Assembly: GCF_900104485.1 (NCBI RefSeq)
Contig: NZ_FMXQ01000003.1
Span: 310,001-374,000, forward strand
DNA from: Bauldia litoralis
Lineage (GTDB): Bacteria > Pseudomonadota > Alphaproteobacteria > Rhizobiales > Kaistiaceae
DNA length: 64,000 nucleotides
Direction: 5' to 3'
Part shown: piece after piece, positions 26,141-35,406 of the stretch
Position numbering within the stretch: the first letter of the stretch is position 1
Layout: each line of letters starts with the position of its first letter
The notes under the pieces: model-generated
The model's input: the letters and a program-made list of their open reading frames with translations, nothing else
What the model was told of the DNA's origin: nothing
Databases searched by the model: none
Program-made: the position numbers and the translations under genes

Positions 26141-26956
26141 ATGACCATGGAAACAACCGCAAGACCCGTCGCGCCACCGGCCCTGCCGCCGCGCGACTGG
26201 AGCCGGACCGCCTTCAACCTCCTGGTCTGGGGCGGGCTTGTCGCCGGGCTCACCTGGGCCTGGGCGCCGGCCGAGATGTTCCGCGTCGTCAACCTGTTCA
26301 CCGACGCCGGCAACATGGCCGAATATGCCAGCGGCTTCCTCGACCCGAATTTCCGCGACCTCGACTACTATTTCGACGAAATCATCCTGACCGTGCAGAT
26401 CGCGATCTGGGGGACGCTGCTGGCGGTGATCGCCGCCGTTCCCTTCGGCATCCTGTCGGCCAACAACATGGCGCCGTGGTGGATTTACCAGCCGGTGCGC
26501 CGGCTGATGGACGCCTTCCGCGCCATCAACGAACTGGTCTTCGCGGTGCTGTTCGTCGTCGCCGTCGGGCTCGGTCCCTTCGCCGGCGTCATGGCGCTGT
26601 TCGTCCACACCACCGGCGTGCTCGCCAAGCTGTTCTCCGAAGCCGTCGAGGCGATCGACCCGCGTCCGGTGGAAGGCATCCGCGCGACGGGCGCGACCAA
26701 GCTGCAGGAGGTGGTGTTCGGCGTCATCCCGCAGGTCTTGCCGCTGTGGATTTCCTTCTCGCTCTACCGCTTCGAATCGAATGTCCGCTCGGCGACCGTG
26801 CTCGGCCTGGTCGGGGCCGGCGGAATCGGCCAGGTGCTGTTCGAGTCGATCCGCGGCTTCTACTACGCCGAGACCGCGGCGATCCTGATCGTCGTGGTGG
26901 TGACGGTGACCGTCGTCGACCTGATCTCGCAGCAGTTGCGCAAGCTGGTGATCTGA
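26141..26956 (+). CDS. phnE: Phosphonate ABC transporter permease
   Basis: The 271-residue inner-membrane protein is PhnE: about six hydrophobic segments, and the EAA-type loop [20 protein letters not shown] near residue 180 that contacts PhnC. Only one phnE copy is present, so the channel is probably a homodimer. No strong ribosome site precedes the ATG. This is the last phn gene in the window; phnM and phnN, usually required with phnGHIJKL, are not here. Confidence 0.93.
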   Translation: MTMETTARPVAPPALPPRDWSRTAFNLLVWGGLVAGLTWAWAPAEMFRVVNLFTDAGNMAEYASGFLDPNFRDLDYYFDEIILTVQIAIWGTLLAVIAAVPFGILSANNMAPWWIYQPVRRLMDAFRAINELVFAVLFVVAVGLGPFAGVMALFVHTTGVLAKLFSEAVEAIDPRPVEGIRATGATKLQEVVFGVIPQVLPLWISFSLYRFESNVRSATVLGLVGAGGIGQVLFESIRGFYYAETAAILIVVVVTVTVVDLISQQLRKLVI

Positions 26957-26964
26957 CCGCCGGC

Positions 26965-26999
26965 GGCTCTCGCTTCGCCTAGACGCGAAGGCGGGAGCC
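26965..26999. terminator. Hairpin between convergent phnE and permease genes
   Basis: GGCTCTCGCTTCGC (26965-26978) pairs with GCGAAGGCGGGAGCC (26985-26999), with one mismatch and one bulge. It covers the stop codon and last codons of the minus-strand permease and follows phnE by 8 bases. It could end transcription from both sides, although no T-run is present. Confidence 0.5.
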
Positions 27000-27938
27000 G
27001 CGGCCATAGGCGAGCAGCATCGCGGCGATGACGACGCCATAGATGATCTGGCGGCCGGCCTCCGGCATCTGCATCACCGACAGCACGCTCTGCAGCAGCA
27101 CGATCAGGATCGTGCCGGCGACGACGCCGGAATATTTGCCCGAACCGCCGAGGATCGAGGTGCCGCCGATGACCACGGCGGCGATCGACGGCAGGAGGTA
27201 GGGGTCGCCCATCGCCTGGAAGGCCTTCGAGGAATAGCCGGCAATCAGGATGCCGGACAGCGCGCAAAGGGTGCTGCAAAGGGCGAAGCTGCCGACCAGC
27301 ACCAGCCGTGAATTGATGCCCGACAGGTAGACCGCCGCCTCGCTGTTGCCGATCGAGTAGATGTAGCGGCCGAAGGGCGTCCGGGTCAGCATGAAGGCGA
27401 TGCCGAGGCTGACCAGCACCCAGACGATGACCGGATTGGGAATGCCGAAGATGTCGCCCTTGGCCAGCGCCAGCATCGCTGGCGTCGGCACCGAGGAGGG
27501 CGAGAAGCCGCCGGTCAGCATGACCATGAAGCCGCGCAGCATGACGTTGACGCCAAGCGTGAAGATCATCGACGGGACGCGCAGATAGGCGACGCCGATG
27601 CCATTGAACAACCCGATCGCCAGGCCGACGCCCAGGCCGAGCGGAATGGCGAAGGGCCCGCCCCAGGCAGTGGCGAGCATCGCCGAGGCCGCGATTGTCC
27701 ACGGCACCGACAGATCGATATGGCCCATCAGCACGACGATCATCATGCCGGCCGCGACGATGCCGAGGAAGGACGCGACCTTGAGCTGGAGGATCAGGTA
27801 GGTCGGCGACAGCAGGGTCATCGTCCCGTCGACGATCAGCGTATAGGCGGTGCCGACGACGAGAATGGCGATGATGAAGATGCCGGCGAAGAGCAGCGGC
27901 TTGTCGATGGAGCGGACAATCTGGGAAACCGGTTTCAT
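26979..27938 (-). CDS. CUT2-type ABC permease (sugar-acid locus), 1
   Basis: The 319-residue membrane protein is an RbsC-family permease (MGHIDLSVPWTIAASAML near residue 70, VVIGGTSILGGSGKYSGVVAG near 255). It is the last gene of the operon lactonase, binding protein, ATPase, permease, permease, starting 7 bases after the preceding stop. It converges with phnE. The usual substrates of the family are pentoses, hexoses or related polyols. Confidence 0.92.
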   Translation of the reverse strand: MKPVSQIVRSIDKPLLFAGIFIIAILVVGTAYTLIVDGTMTLLSPTYLILQLKVASFLGIVAAGMMIVVLMGHIDLSVPWTIAASAMLATAWGGPFAIPLGLGVGLAIGLFNGIGVAYLRVPSMIFTLGVNVMLRGFMVMLTGGFSPSSVPTPAMLALAKGDIFGIPNPVIVWVLVSLGIAFMLTRTPFGRYIYSIGNSEAAVYLSGINSRLVLVGSFALCSTLCALSGILIAGYSSKAFQAMGDPYLLPSIAAVVIGGTSILGGSGKYSGVVAGTILIVLLQSVLSVMQMPEAGRQIIYGVVIAAMLLAYGRGSRLRV

Positions 27939-27945
27939 CTCTCGA

Positions 27946-29007
27946 TCATCCGAACATGTTGAGGCGGTTCTTGACGCTGAAGGCGCGCGCCGCGCCCAGG
28001 GTCACCGCGATGACCAGGATGAGACCCTCGAACATCGGCTGGAGCAGCGGATTGGCGAGGAAGCCGACGACGGAGTCGGTGTCGACCACCCGGAAGCAGA
28101 AAGTGATCGACCGCAGCACCATGACGCCGAAGATGGTGCCGATGACGCCGCCGGTGCCGCCCATCAGCGAGGCGCCGCCGATCACCACCGCGGCGATCGA
28201 ATTAAGCGTATAGGTGCCGGCCTGGATCGGGTCGGCGTTGCCGCTGCCGGTCTGGACGGCGAAGTAGAGCCCGGCGAGCCCGGCGAAGAGACCGCTGAGC
28301 GCATAGGCGGCAAGTTTCGAGCGGTTGATGCGAACGCCGGACATGTAGGCGGCCGCTTCGTTCGAGCCGATCGCATAGGTGCCGCGACCGATCTCGGAAT
28401 TCCGGTAGGGGATCCAGATGCCGCAGACGATGACGGCGAGGATGACGAGCGGCATCGGAATGCCGGCGATCAGGCTGAACCAGCCGGGCGGGTCGGTCCA
28501 CCAGCCGTAGGTCGCCGGCAGCTCGCTGAGCGCCGAGGTCGCCACCCAGGACAGGTCGCCATCGACCTCGCCGCCGGGGCGCGGGCGGATCAGGAGGGCG
28601 ATGCCGGTGAAGACGGCGCCGGTCGCCAGCGTCACGACGATCGGCTGGAGCCGGCCATAGACGATGATGACGCCATTGAGCAGGCCGCCGCACAGACCGA
28701 CGATCATGCAGAAGACGATGCCGAAGAAGATCTCCCAGCCGGAGCCGATGACGACTTCCGAGGCGACCGCGTTGACCATGGTCATCAGCGAGCCGACCGA
28801 CAGGTCGATGCCGCCGAGGATGACCACCAGGGTCTGGGCCATGGCGACGAGGATCAGCGCCATCGCCTCGTTGGAATTCTGGACGAAGAGGTCGCTGGTG
28901 AAGCCACGCGGATGGAGGCTGCTGTAGAAGACGTAGAGGATGATGAAGAGGGTGAAGGCGATCAGCGCGCCGGTATTGTGCGACAGGCGCATTTTCAGAT
29001 TGTTCAT
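27946..29007 (-). CDS. CUT2-type ABC permease (sugar-acid locus), 2
   Basis: The 353-residue RbsC-family membrane protein has LGGIDLSVGSLMTMVNAV near residue 65 and VVIGGASLMGGTGGVIGT near 280. A segment of about 45 residues after LLIRPRPGGEVDGD is longer than in most relatives and may form a periplasmic loop. The ATG at 29007 overlaps the ATPase stop (ATGA); an in-frame extension upstream lies in the ATPase gene and is not used. It likely pairs with the other permease as a heterodimer. Confidence 0.92.
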   Translation of the reverse strand: MNNLKMRLSHNTGALIAFTLFIILYVFYSSLHPRGFTSDLFVQNSNEAMALILVAMAQTLVVILGGIDLSVGSLMTMVNAVASEVVIGSGWEIFFGIVFCMIVGLCGGLLNGVIIVYGRLQPIVVTLATGAVFTGIALLIRPRPGGEVDGDLSWVATSALSELPATYGWWTDPPGWFSLIAGIPMPLVILAVIVCGIWIPYRNSEIGRGTYAIGSNEAAAYMSGVRINRSKLAAYALSGLFAGLAGLYFAVQTGSGNADPIQAGTYTLNSIAAVVIGGASLMGGTGGVIGTIFGVMVLRSITFCFRVVDTDSVVGFLANPLLQPMFEGLILVIAVTLGAARAFSVKNRLNMFG

Positions 29008-30557
29008 GACGCAGTTTCCGCGGCCGGGGCGCCGGCTTCGTCGAGCGGCAGGTTGAACGAGCTTGCGACGATGTTGGTCTCGGTGATCGCGTCGCCTTCC
29101 AGCGTGCGGACGATGCGGCCGCCATAGAGGATGAGGACGCGGTCGCAGCAACCGATCAGTTCGTCATAGTCGGTGGAATAGAGCAGGATCGAGGTGCCGG
29201 CGTCGGCGAGTTCGCGCAGGAGCCGGTAGATCTCCTCCTTGGTGCCGACATCGATACCGCGGGTCGGATCGTTGAGGAGGAGGATCCGCGCGCCGGTCAA
29301 CAGCCATTTGGCGATGACCACCTTCTGCTGGTTGCCGCCGGAGAGGGTGGCGACCGGGTCATTAGTGCTGCCGACCTTGATCTTGAGCTTCTCGACCATC
29401 GCCTCGACGGCGTTGTTCTCGGCGGTGCGATCGATGACGAAGCGGCGCGACAGCCAGCTCAGAGCGGTCAGGGTGATGTTGTCGGCGATCGACATCGGCA
29501 ACATCAGGCCTTCGGTCTTCCGGTCTTCCGGGATCAGCGCCATGCTCTTCGACGGCCGGGTCGCGGCGACGGGGCTCGACACGAGCCCCTCCTTGCCCTC
29601 GATGGCAATGGTGCCGGTGACGTTGCGCAGCACGCCGAAGAGGGCGAGGAGGATCTCGCGCTGGCCCTGGCCATCGAGGCCGCCGAGACCGACGATCTCG
29701 CCCTTGCCGACCTTGAAGGAGATGTCGAAGAGCCGGTCGGTCCAGCCGATCGACTTGACTTCCAGCTCGGGCTCCGGCGGCGTCTCGCGGACCGGCTTCG
29801 GCGGATAGACGTTGCTGACGTCGCGGCCGATCATCATCTGGACGATCTCTTCGTCCGAACAGGCGCCCTTGGCGAAGGTGCGGATGAACTGGCCGTTGCG
29901 GAAGACGGAAATGGTGTCGGCGAGCTCCTCGATCTCATGCATGCGATGCGAGATGTAGAGGAGGGCCATGCCCTCGTCGCGCAGGCGGTGGAGGATCTTG
30001 TAGACGCGGTCGACGTCGGCGGCGGTCAGGGCTGAGGTCGCCTCGTCAAGGATGAGGAGCTTGGGATCGCGGCCGAGCGCCTTGGCGATCTCGACCATCT
30101 GGCGGCGCGACAGCGGCAGGTCACGGACCCGGGCGCGCGGATTGACATCCTCGCAGCCGACACGGGCAAGCAGTTCCTCGGCGCGACGCCGCTGTTCGCG
30201 ATGATCGATGAGGCCGAGCCGGGTCGGCGGCCGGGTGATGCTGATATTGTCGGCGACCGACAGGTCGGGCAGCACCGACAGTTCCTGGAAGACGCTGACG
30301 ATGCCCGCGGCGTTGGCCGCCTGCGGACTGTCGAAGGAAGCCGGCTTGCCGTCGACCAGCACCGTTCCTTCGTCCGGCGCGATGACGCCCGAGATGATCT
30401 TGATGAGGGTCGACTTGCCGGCGCCATTCTCGCCGAGAACGGCATGGATCGACGCCTTGTGGGTGGAGAAGTCGACCTTGGAGAGCGCCGCAACGCCGCC
30501 ATAGGACTTGCTGACGCCGCGCAGTTCCAGCAGTGACGGGGATTCGGGTTCGTTCAC
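29004..30557 (-). CDS. CUT2-type ABC ATPase, two fused nucleotide-binding domains
   Basis: The 517-residue protein is a normal RbsA/MglA-type ATPase. The first domain has Walker A GENGAGKST and Walker B LLILDEATSAL with a weak signature (LPLSRRQ); the second has a degenerate Walker A (GLDGQGQRE), signature LSGGNQQK and Walker B LLLNDPTRGID. It is the fused counterpart of the two split genes at 8199-9675. The start codon is GTG. It follows the binding-protein gene after a 72-base gap with a hairpin. Confidence 0.93.
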   Translation of the reverse strand: MNEPESPSLLELRGVSKSYGGVAALSKVDFSTHKASIHAVLGENGAGKSTLIKIISGVIAPDEGTVLVDGKPASFDSPQAANAAGIVSVFQELSVLPDLSVADNISITRPPTRLGLIDHREQRRRAEELLARVGCEDVNPRARVRDLPLSRRQMVEIAKALGRDPKLLILDEATSALTAADVDRVYKILHRLRDEGMALLYISHRMHEIEELADTISVFRNGQFIRTFAKGACSDEEIVQMMIGRDVSNVYPPKPVRETPPEPELEVKSIGWTDRLFDISFKVGKGEIVGLGGLDGQGQREILLALFGVLRNVTGTIAIEGKEGLVSSPVAATRPSKSMALIPEDRKTEGLMLPMSIADNITLTALSWLSRRFVIDRTAENNAVEAMVEKLKIKVGSTNDPVATLSGGNQQKVVIAKWLLTGARILLLNDPTRGIDVGTKEEIYRLLRELADAGTSILLYSTDYDELIGCCDRVLILYGGRIVRTLEGDAITETNIVASSFNLPLDEAGAPAAETAS

Positions 30558-30582
30558 CGGACGAGCTCCAGGCAGGGACGGT

Positions 30583-30615
30583 GTGCGCCGCCGACCCTGG
30601 CGGCCGGCGGCGCAC
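30583..30615 (-). promoter_or_regulatory. Intercistronic hairpin after binding-protein gene
   Basis: GTGCGCCGCC and GGCGGCGCAC form a perfect 10-bp stem with a 13-base loop between the binding-protein stop and the ATPase start. The lack of a T-run fits mRNA protection or partial termination within the operon. Confidence 0.7.
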
Positions 30616-30629
30616 GGAGCTTCAGACGA

Positions 30630-31757
30630 CTAGTTCTGGTCGTCGCCGGTCTGCGCCATCAGCTGCGGAGCCGTGAAGTTCAGGCCGCAGGGCGGGAAGG
30701 CGTTCGCCGCGAAGAAGTCGGTCTCGAGATCCGGGAAGTAATCCTCGCCGGCCACCATCCTGGTGAAGTCGGTGATCGGGTTCGGGATCTTGACGAGCTG
30801 CGGGATCGGCTCACCCTGCAACGCGACGATCGCTTCCTTGAGCGCGATGGCGACCTGGGCGGGCGACTGCCCGTAGGAGAAGCCCTTCAGACCCTCGTCG
30901 GCGAATTCGGCGATCTGGATGCGGAAGAGGTTCTCGCCTTCGCCGGCCATCGGCACGAAGGGATGTCCGGCATCGATCAGCGCCTGCACGGTGCCGTTCG
31001 AGCCGCCCTGGGTGAAGATGCCATCAAAGTGACCATGCGCGGCGATCGCGTCGGCGGTCGCCTTCTGCGAGTCGCCCGGGGCCCAGTTGCCAACCACCTC
31101 GACAACCTCGAAGTCGTTGCCATCGGCCTCGACGACGCTCCGGAAGCCGTCATGACGCTCCTGGTCGGCGGAGAAGCCCGCGACGCCGCGGATCTCGAGC
31201 AGCTTGCCCTTGTTGCCGACATGCTCGACGAGCCACTCGCCGCCCTGCACGCCCATGATGATCTGGTCCTGGGCGACGCCGGCCATCTTGTCGGTCTCGA
31301 CCTGGTTGTCGAAGGCGATCAGGACGGTGCCTTTCTGGTCGGCGAGGCGGATCACCCGGTCCCAGCCCTTCGGCGTGTTGGGATCGATGAGGACGGCGTC
31401 AAAGCCCTGGTTGATGAAATCCTCGACCGCGCCGAGCTGGGCGGCCATGTCGGTGCCGACCGAAACGACCTTGAACTCCTTGAGATGCTCGGCGATCTCC
31501 GGCAGTTCGGCATAGGCCTTGGCCGTCTGGATCATCTGAATGCGCCAGACATTGGCGACGAAGCCGTTGACCACGGCGATGCGATAGGGGCCTTCCTTCT
31601 TCGGCCACTGGAAATACTTGGTGTCGGCCGACCAGGGCACGAAGCACTGGGGATCCGCGCCGGGGCCCGAGACGATTTCCGGGCCAGCTGCCATGGCGGC
31701 GCCGGACATCAGCCCGACGGAAACGCCCGCAGCGATAAGAATATTCTTCATTGCCAT
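30630..31757 (-). CDS. Periplasmic sugar-type substrate-binding protein
   Basis: The 375-residue protein has a 23-residue signal peptide ending GAAMA before AGPEIV. The mature protein is a type I binding-protein fold (AVVNGFVANVWRIQMIQTAK, then AVLIDPNTPKGWDRVI, TQGGSNGTVQALIDAG). The ATG at 31757 is chosen because GGGAGG is 6 bases upstream; a GTG at 31778 lies before that site. Lactonase and dehydratase neighbours suggest an aldose, sugar acid or lactone as ligand. The 187-base upstream gap before the lactonase gene can hold its own promoter. Confidence 0.9.
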   Translation of the reverse strand: MAMKNILIAAGVSVGLMSGAAMAAGPEIVSGPGADPQCFVPWSADTKYFQWPKKEGPYRIAVVNGFVANVWRIQMIQTAKAYAELPEIAEHLKEFKVVSVGTDMAAQLGAVEDFINQGFDAVLIDPNTPKGWDRVIRLADQKGTVLIAFDNQVETDKMAGVAQDQIIMGVQGGEWLVEHVGNKGKLLEIRGVAGFSADQERHDGFRSVVEADGNDFEVVEVVGNWAPGDSQKATADAIAAHGHFDGIFTQGGSNGTVQALIDAGHPFVPMAGEGENLFRIQIAEFADEGLKGFSYGQSPAQVAIALKEAIVALQGEPIPQLVKIPNPITDFTRMVAGEDYFPDLETDFFAANAFPPCGLNFTAPQLMAQTGDDQN

Positions 31758-31944
31758 TCCATTCCTCCCTTGTGCCACCCGTTTACAGGTCCGTCATACG
31801 CGGACCCTCGAGTTTCATTTTGACGCCCACAACTAGCATACCGGTGGCATTGGCCCTAGCGCGGGACGCCGAAATTCATGATGGTTTTACCTCGATTTTG
31901 CCTGAATTCGCCTCATGAGGACATCATTTTCCATCAATTCCATC

Positions 31945-32814
31945 TTAGCCGGCAAAGCGCGTTTCGGGCACGCCGGCAATGCCGACATCGAGCGCGAAGA
32001 GGCCGCCGGCCTGCGGCTGGTCGCGCAACTGGTCGGGCGTCAGGTCCCAGATCGCCGAGGTGACATAGAGGGTGCGCAGGTCCGGACCGCCGAACATGCA
32101 GCTGGTCGGCTTCTGCACCGGCAGTTCGACGATCCGGTCGAGCGTGCCGTCCGGCGCGTAGCGGGCCAGTCGCCAGCCGTCCCACTGGGCGTTCCACAGG
32201 TAGCCCTCGGCGTCGATGGTCGAGCCGTCCGGGCCGATGCCGGTGCCGCCGAGGTCGACGATGCGGGTGCGGTTGGCGATGGCGCCGGTCGCGGGGTCAT
32301 AGTCGAAGCGGTCGATGACGCCGTCGAGGGTGTCGGCGAAATAGAATTCGGTGTCGTCGAGGCTCCAGACCATGGTGTTGGAGATGCCGATGCCGTCGAG
32401 GACCTTGGTGACCGAGCGATCGGGATCGACGCGGTAGAGGGCGCCGCTATGCTCGGTCAGGCGGTCGTCCATGGTGCCGGCCCAGAAGCGGCCCTGGCGG
32501 TCGCACTTGCCCTCGTTGAAGCGGGTGGTCGGGATATGGGCCTCGGGTTTGGCGATCCAGTCGATGGCGCCGGTGTCGAGGTCGTAGAAGGCAATGCCGG
32601 AGGCGAAGGCGACGATCAGGCCGCCGTTTTCACGGAGCGCGAAACAGGCGATGCGTTCCGGCATTTGCCAGCGGTCGACGGTGCCGGTGGCCGGCGTCAG
32701 GCGCTGGAGGAGCTTGCCCTCGATATCGACCCAGTAGAGCGCCTGCTCGGCCACGTCCCAGACGGGGACCTCGCCCAGCCGGTTGCGGGCGTCGACGACG
32801 CATTCGACGGTCAC
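31945..32814 (-). CDS. SMP-30/gluconolactonase-family lactonase
   Basis: The 289-residue six-bladed propeller has the metal-site residues of SMP-30 lactonases: Glu15 (LGEVPVWD), Asn146 (GISNTMVW) and Asp196 (GPDGSTID), with Asn100 in RFNEGKCD near the active site. It should open an aldonolactone made by oxidation of an aldose. The GTG at 32814 is chosen for GGAGG 8 bases upstream and the standard family length. It is divergent from the galactonate-dehydratase-like gene, consistent with the order: dehydrogenase, lactonase, dehydratase. Confidence 0.9.
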   Translation of the reverse strand: MTVECVVDARNRLGEVPVWDVAEQALYWVDIEGKLLQRLTPATGTVDRWQMPERIACFALRENGGLIVAFASGIAFYDLDTGAIDWIAKPEAHIPTTRFNEGKCDRQGRFWAGTMDDRLTEHSGALYRVDPDRSVTKVLDGIGISNTMVWSLDDTEFYFADTLDGVIDRFDYDPATGAIANRTRIVDLGGTGIGPDGSTIDAEGYLWNAQWDGWRLARYAPDGTLDRIVELPVQKPTSCMFGGPDLRTLYVTSAIWDLTPDQLRDQPQAGGLFALDVGIAGVPETRFAG

Positions 32815-32960
32815 GCCGGAATCCTCCGGTTGCCCGTCGCGGCGACGTGCCCTATCGCCCCGGCAACGCGCCGGGCGTGATTCCTCCCAAGGTCCATCAC
32901 TTCCGGGTCTCTCGCCCCCCTGACATTCGACCCGCCGCCATAGATCGTGCGTTGGCTGGT

Positions 32961-32970
32961 ATGATATCAT
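32961..32970. promoter_or_regulatory. Palindrome ATGATATCAT in divergent lactonase/dehydratase gap
   Basis: A perfect 10-bp palindrome in the 231-base gap between the divergent lactonase and dehydratase genes. Its ATGAT core partly resembles the ATGATTGAA sites before the LacI gene. It is a possible shared operator; the regulator is not known. Confidence 0.4.
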
Positions 32971-33045
32971 GCGATGAATGCGCGAAGCGACGCAAGCGCA
33001 ACGAATCACACCCGCCGCCGACCACTCATCCAGAAAGCCAGAACC

Positions 33046-34218
33046 ATGAAGATCACCGGGATCCGGACCGTCGTCGTCAATGCCGAGATGCGCAACTGGG
33101 TCTTCGTCCGCGTCGATACCGATGTCGCCGGTCTCTATGGCTGGGGCGAGGCGACGCTGGAATGGAAGACGCGCGGCGTGGTCGGCGCGGTCGAGGACCT
33201 GGCGCCGCTGATGCTCGGTCGCGACCCGCGCGATATCGAGCAGGCGGTGCGGGTGATGAAGAAGCATTCCTTCTGGCGGCTCGGCGCCGTCGGGATGAGC
33301 GCGGTGTCGGGGATCGAGCTGGCGCTGTGGGACATCCTCGGCAAGTCGCTCGACGTGCCCGTGTGGCGGCTGCTCGGCGGCAAGGTTCGCGACAAGGTGC
33401 GGGTCTATACGCATCTCGGGCTCGGCGACATGCGGGCGGTCTATGAGAGCCTCGACGCGGCGCCGCTGGTCGAGCACGCCCGGGCGGTGGTCGAGAAGGG
33501 CTATTCGGCGTTCAAGGCGGTGTTCATCCCCTATACGCATTTCCACGCGCCGGTCGCCGATGTCGACAAGGTGGCGAAGATGATGGAGGCGCTGCGCGAG
33601 GCGGTCGGGCCGTCGGTCGAGATCATGGTCGACTTCCACGGCCGGCCGGCCTCGGTCGGGGCGGCGCTCGCCTATATCGAGGCGCTGGCGCCGGCGCGGC
33701 CGATGTTCGTCGAGGAGGTGCTGCCGCCCGGCGACACGGCGGGCCTGGCGGCGATCGCCGGCCGGACCAGCGTGCCGCTGGCGACCGGCGAGCGGCTGAT
33801 CGAGCGGGTCGAGTTCGACGAATTGTTCCGGGCAAGGGCGATCGACATCATCCAGCCGGACATCTGCCATTGCGGCGGCCTGCTCGAGGCCAAGAAGATC
33901 GCGGCGATGGCCGAGGCGGTTTCGATCGGCGTCGCGCCGCATAACCCGCTCGGGCCGATCGCCGGCGTTGCGGCGCTGCATTTCGCGGTTTCGACGCCGA
34001 ACCACGTCATCCAGGAAGAGATGGTCGGCGCGGTGCCGTGGTATTTCGACGTGGTCGACGGGCCGATCCGGATGGTCGACGGGCACTGGCAGGTGCCGGA
34101 GCGGCCGGGCCTTGGCATCGAGGTCGACGAGGCGGTGGCGGCGAAACATCCCTTCGCCCAGGAGGTCATGCACGCCACCAATGCGGTGATGGAAGACGGG
34201 ACGATCGTCGACTGGTAG
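33046..34218 (+). CDS. Enolase-superfamily sugar-acid dehydratase, galactonate dehydratase-like
   Basis: The 390-residue protein resembles D-galactonate dehydratase (DgoD). Expected metal ligands are Asp196, Glu223 and Glu249; His198 in VDFHGR and His299 in APHNPLGPI match the catalytic histidines of DgoD. It should dehydrate an aldonate to a 2-keto-3-deoxy acid in the cytoplasm. Substrate could also be a related aldonate such as gluconate or arabinonate. The ATG at 33046 begins MKITGIRT as in relatives; an in-frame ATG at 32974 adds a low-complexity leader. Confidence 0.88.
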   Translation: MKITGIRTVVVNAEMRNWVFVRVDTDVAGLYGWGEATLEWKTRGVVGAVEDLAPLMLGRDPRDIEQAVRVMKKHSFWRLGAVGMSAVSGIELALWDILGKSLDVPVWRLLGGKVRDKVRVYTHLGLGDMRAVYESLDAAPLVEHARAVVEKGYSAFKAVFIPYTHFHAPVADVDKVAKMMEALREAVGPSVEIMVDFHGRPASVGAALAYIEALAPARPMFVEEVLPPGDTAGLAAIAGRTSVPLATGERLIERVEFDELFRARAIDIIQPDICHCGGLLEAKKIAAMAEAVSIGVAPHNPLGPIAGVAALHFAVSTPNHVIQEEMVGAVPWYFDVVDGPIRMVDGHWQVPERPGLGIEVDEAVAAKHPFAQEVMHATNAVMEDGTIVDW

Positions 34219-34266
34219 GCGTTGGTCGCCTGCCGCCTTGCAGCCACGCCTTTCCGGGGGGAAACC

Positions 34267-35382
34267 ATGAAGATCACATCCGTCGAGCCGTTCATCCTGC
34301 ATGTGCCGTTGAACCGCAGCTCGATCTCCGACTCCAGCCACACGATCACCCATTGGGGCGTTGTCGGGGTGAAGCTGACCGGCGACGACGGCACGCAAGG
34401 ATTCGGCTTCACCGGCACCCATGCGCACCTCGCCTCGGACCGGCTGATCACCGCCTGCATCCGTGACTGCTATGCCGAGCTGCTGGTCGGCGAGGATGCG
34501 CTCGACACGACGCGGCTGTGGCTGAAGCTGGCGCGCTATCCGGCGCTGCAATGGGTCGGCCGGGCCGGGATCACCCAGCTCGCGCTGGCGGCGGTCGATA
34601 TCGCGCTGTGGGACCTCAGGGCCAAGAAGGCCGACGTGCCGCTGTGGAAGCTGCTCGGCGGCGCCACCTCGGAACGGCTCGAAGCCTACAACACCGACAT
34701 CGGCTGGCTGTCGATCCCGGTCGACCAGCTCGTCGACGGCAGCCTCCGCGCGGTCGAGGTCGACGGCTACCGGCGGCTCAAGCTCAAGGTCGGCTCCGAT
34801 GACATCATGACCGACCTCGACCGGATCGCGAAGGTGCGCGAGGCGGTCGGGCCGGCGGTGACGATCGCCGTCGACGGCAACGGTAAATGGGACCTGCCGA
34901 CCTGCCAGCGGTTCTGCGCCCGGGCAGCGGACCTCGACCTTTTCTGGTTCGAGGAGCCGCTTTGGTACGACGATATCGCCGGTCACGCGGCGCTGGCGCG
35001 CTCGACGCCGATCCCGATCGCGCTCGGCGAGCAGCTTTATTCGGCCGACGCCTTCAACGCTTTCCTCGACGCCGGCGCGGTGCATTACGTGCAGCCGGAC
35101 GTGACCCGGCTCGGCGGCATCAGCGAGTATATCACCGTGGCGGAAGCCGCTCATGCGCGGCGGTTGCCGGTGGTGCCGCATGTCGGCGACATGGGCCAGG
35201 TCCATGTCCATCTCGCGGTCTGGCATCCGGCGACGACGATGCTCGAATACATTCCCTGGATCATGGATTGCTTCGTCGAGCCGATCGCCGTCGAGGCAGG
35301 CGCCTACCTGCGGCCGCAGATGCCGGGCGCCGGCGCGACCCTGACCGAGGACGCCATCACCCAGTTCGCGCGGCCGCTCTGA
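34267..35382 (+). CDS. Enolase-superfamily dehydratase/isomerase, mandelate racemase/MLE type
   Basis: The 371-residue protein has a KxK motif (Lys172, Lys174), metal ligands Asp203, Glu229, Glu255, and His305 in VVPHVGDMG. The KxK base places it in the mandelate racemase/muconate-lactonizing subgroup, unlike the preceding DgoD-like gene. Likely reaction: dehydration or epimerisation of a sugar acid. GGGGGAAA before ATG 34267 supports that start. It follows the dehydratase gene by 48 bases and converges with the LacI gene. The exact substrate cannot be read from sequence. Confidence 0.85.
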   Translation: MKITSVEPFILHVPLNRSSISDSSHTITHWGVVGVKLTGDDGTQGFGFTGTHAHLASDRLITACIRDCYAELLVGEDALDTTRLWLKLARYPALQWVGRAGITQLALAAVDIALWDLRAKKADVPLWKLLGGATSERLEAYNTDIGWLSIPVDQLVDGSLRAVEVDGYRRLKLKVGSDDIMTDLDRIAKVREAVGPAVTIAVDGNGKWDLPTCQRFCARAADLDLFWFEEPLWYDDIAGHAALARSTPIPIALGEQLYSADAFNAFLDAGAVHYVQPDVTRLGGISEYITVAEAAHARRLPVVPHVGDMGQVHVHLAVWHPATTMLEYIPWIMDCFVEPIAVEAGAYLRPQMPGAGATLTEDAITQFARPL

Positions 35383-35406
35383 GGTGTTGCCGACACCGCG
35401 CAACGA

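Noticed and set aside
31945-35403. 1152-codon open frame on the minus strand
   Set aside because: Only its 3' part (31945-32814) is the SMP-30 lactonase. The remainder lies opposite two enolase-superfamily genes and is low-complexity Arg/His/Asp-rich, as expected of high-GC antisense frames.
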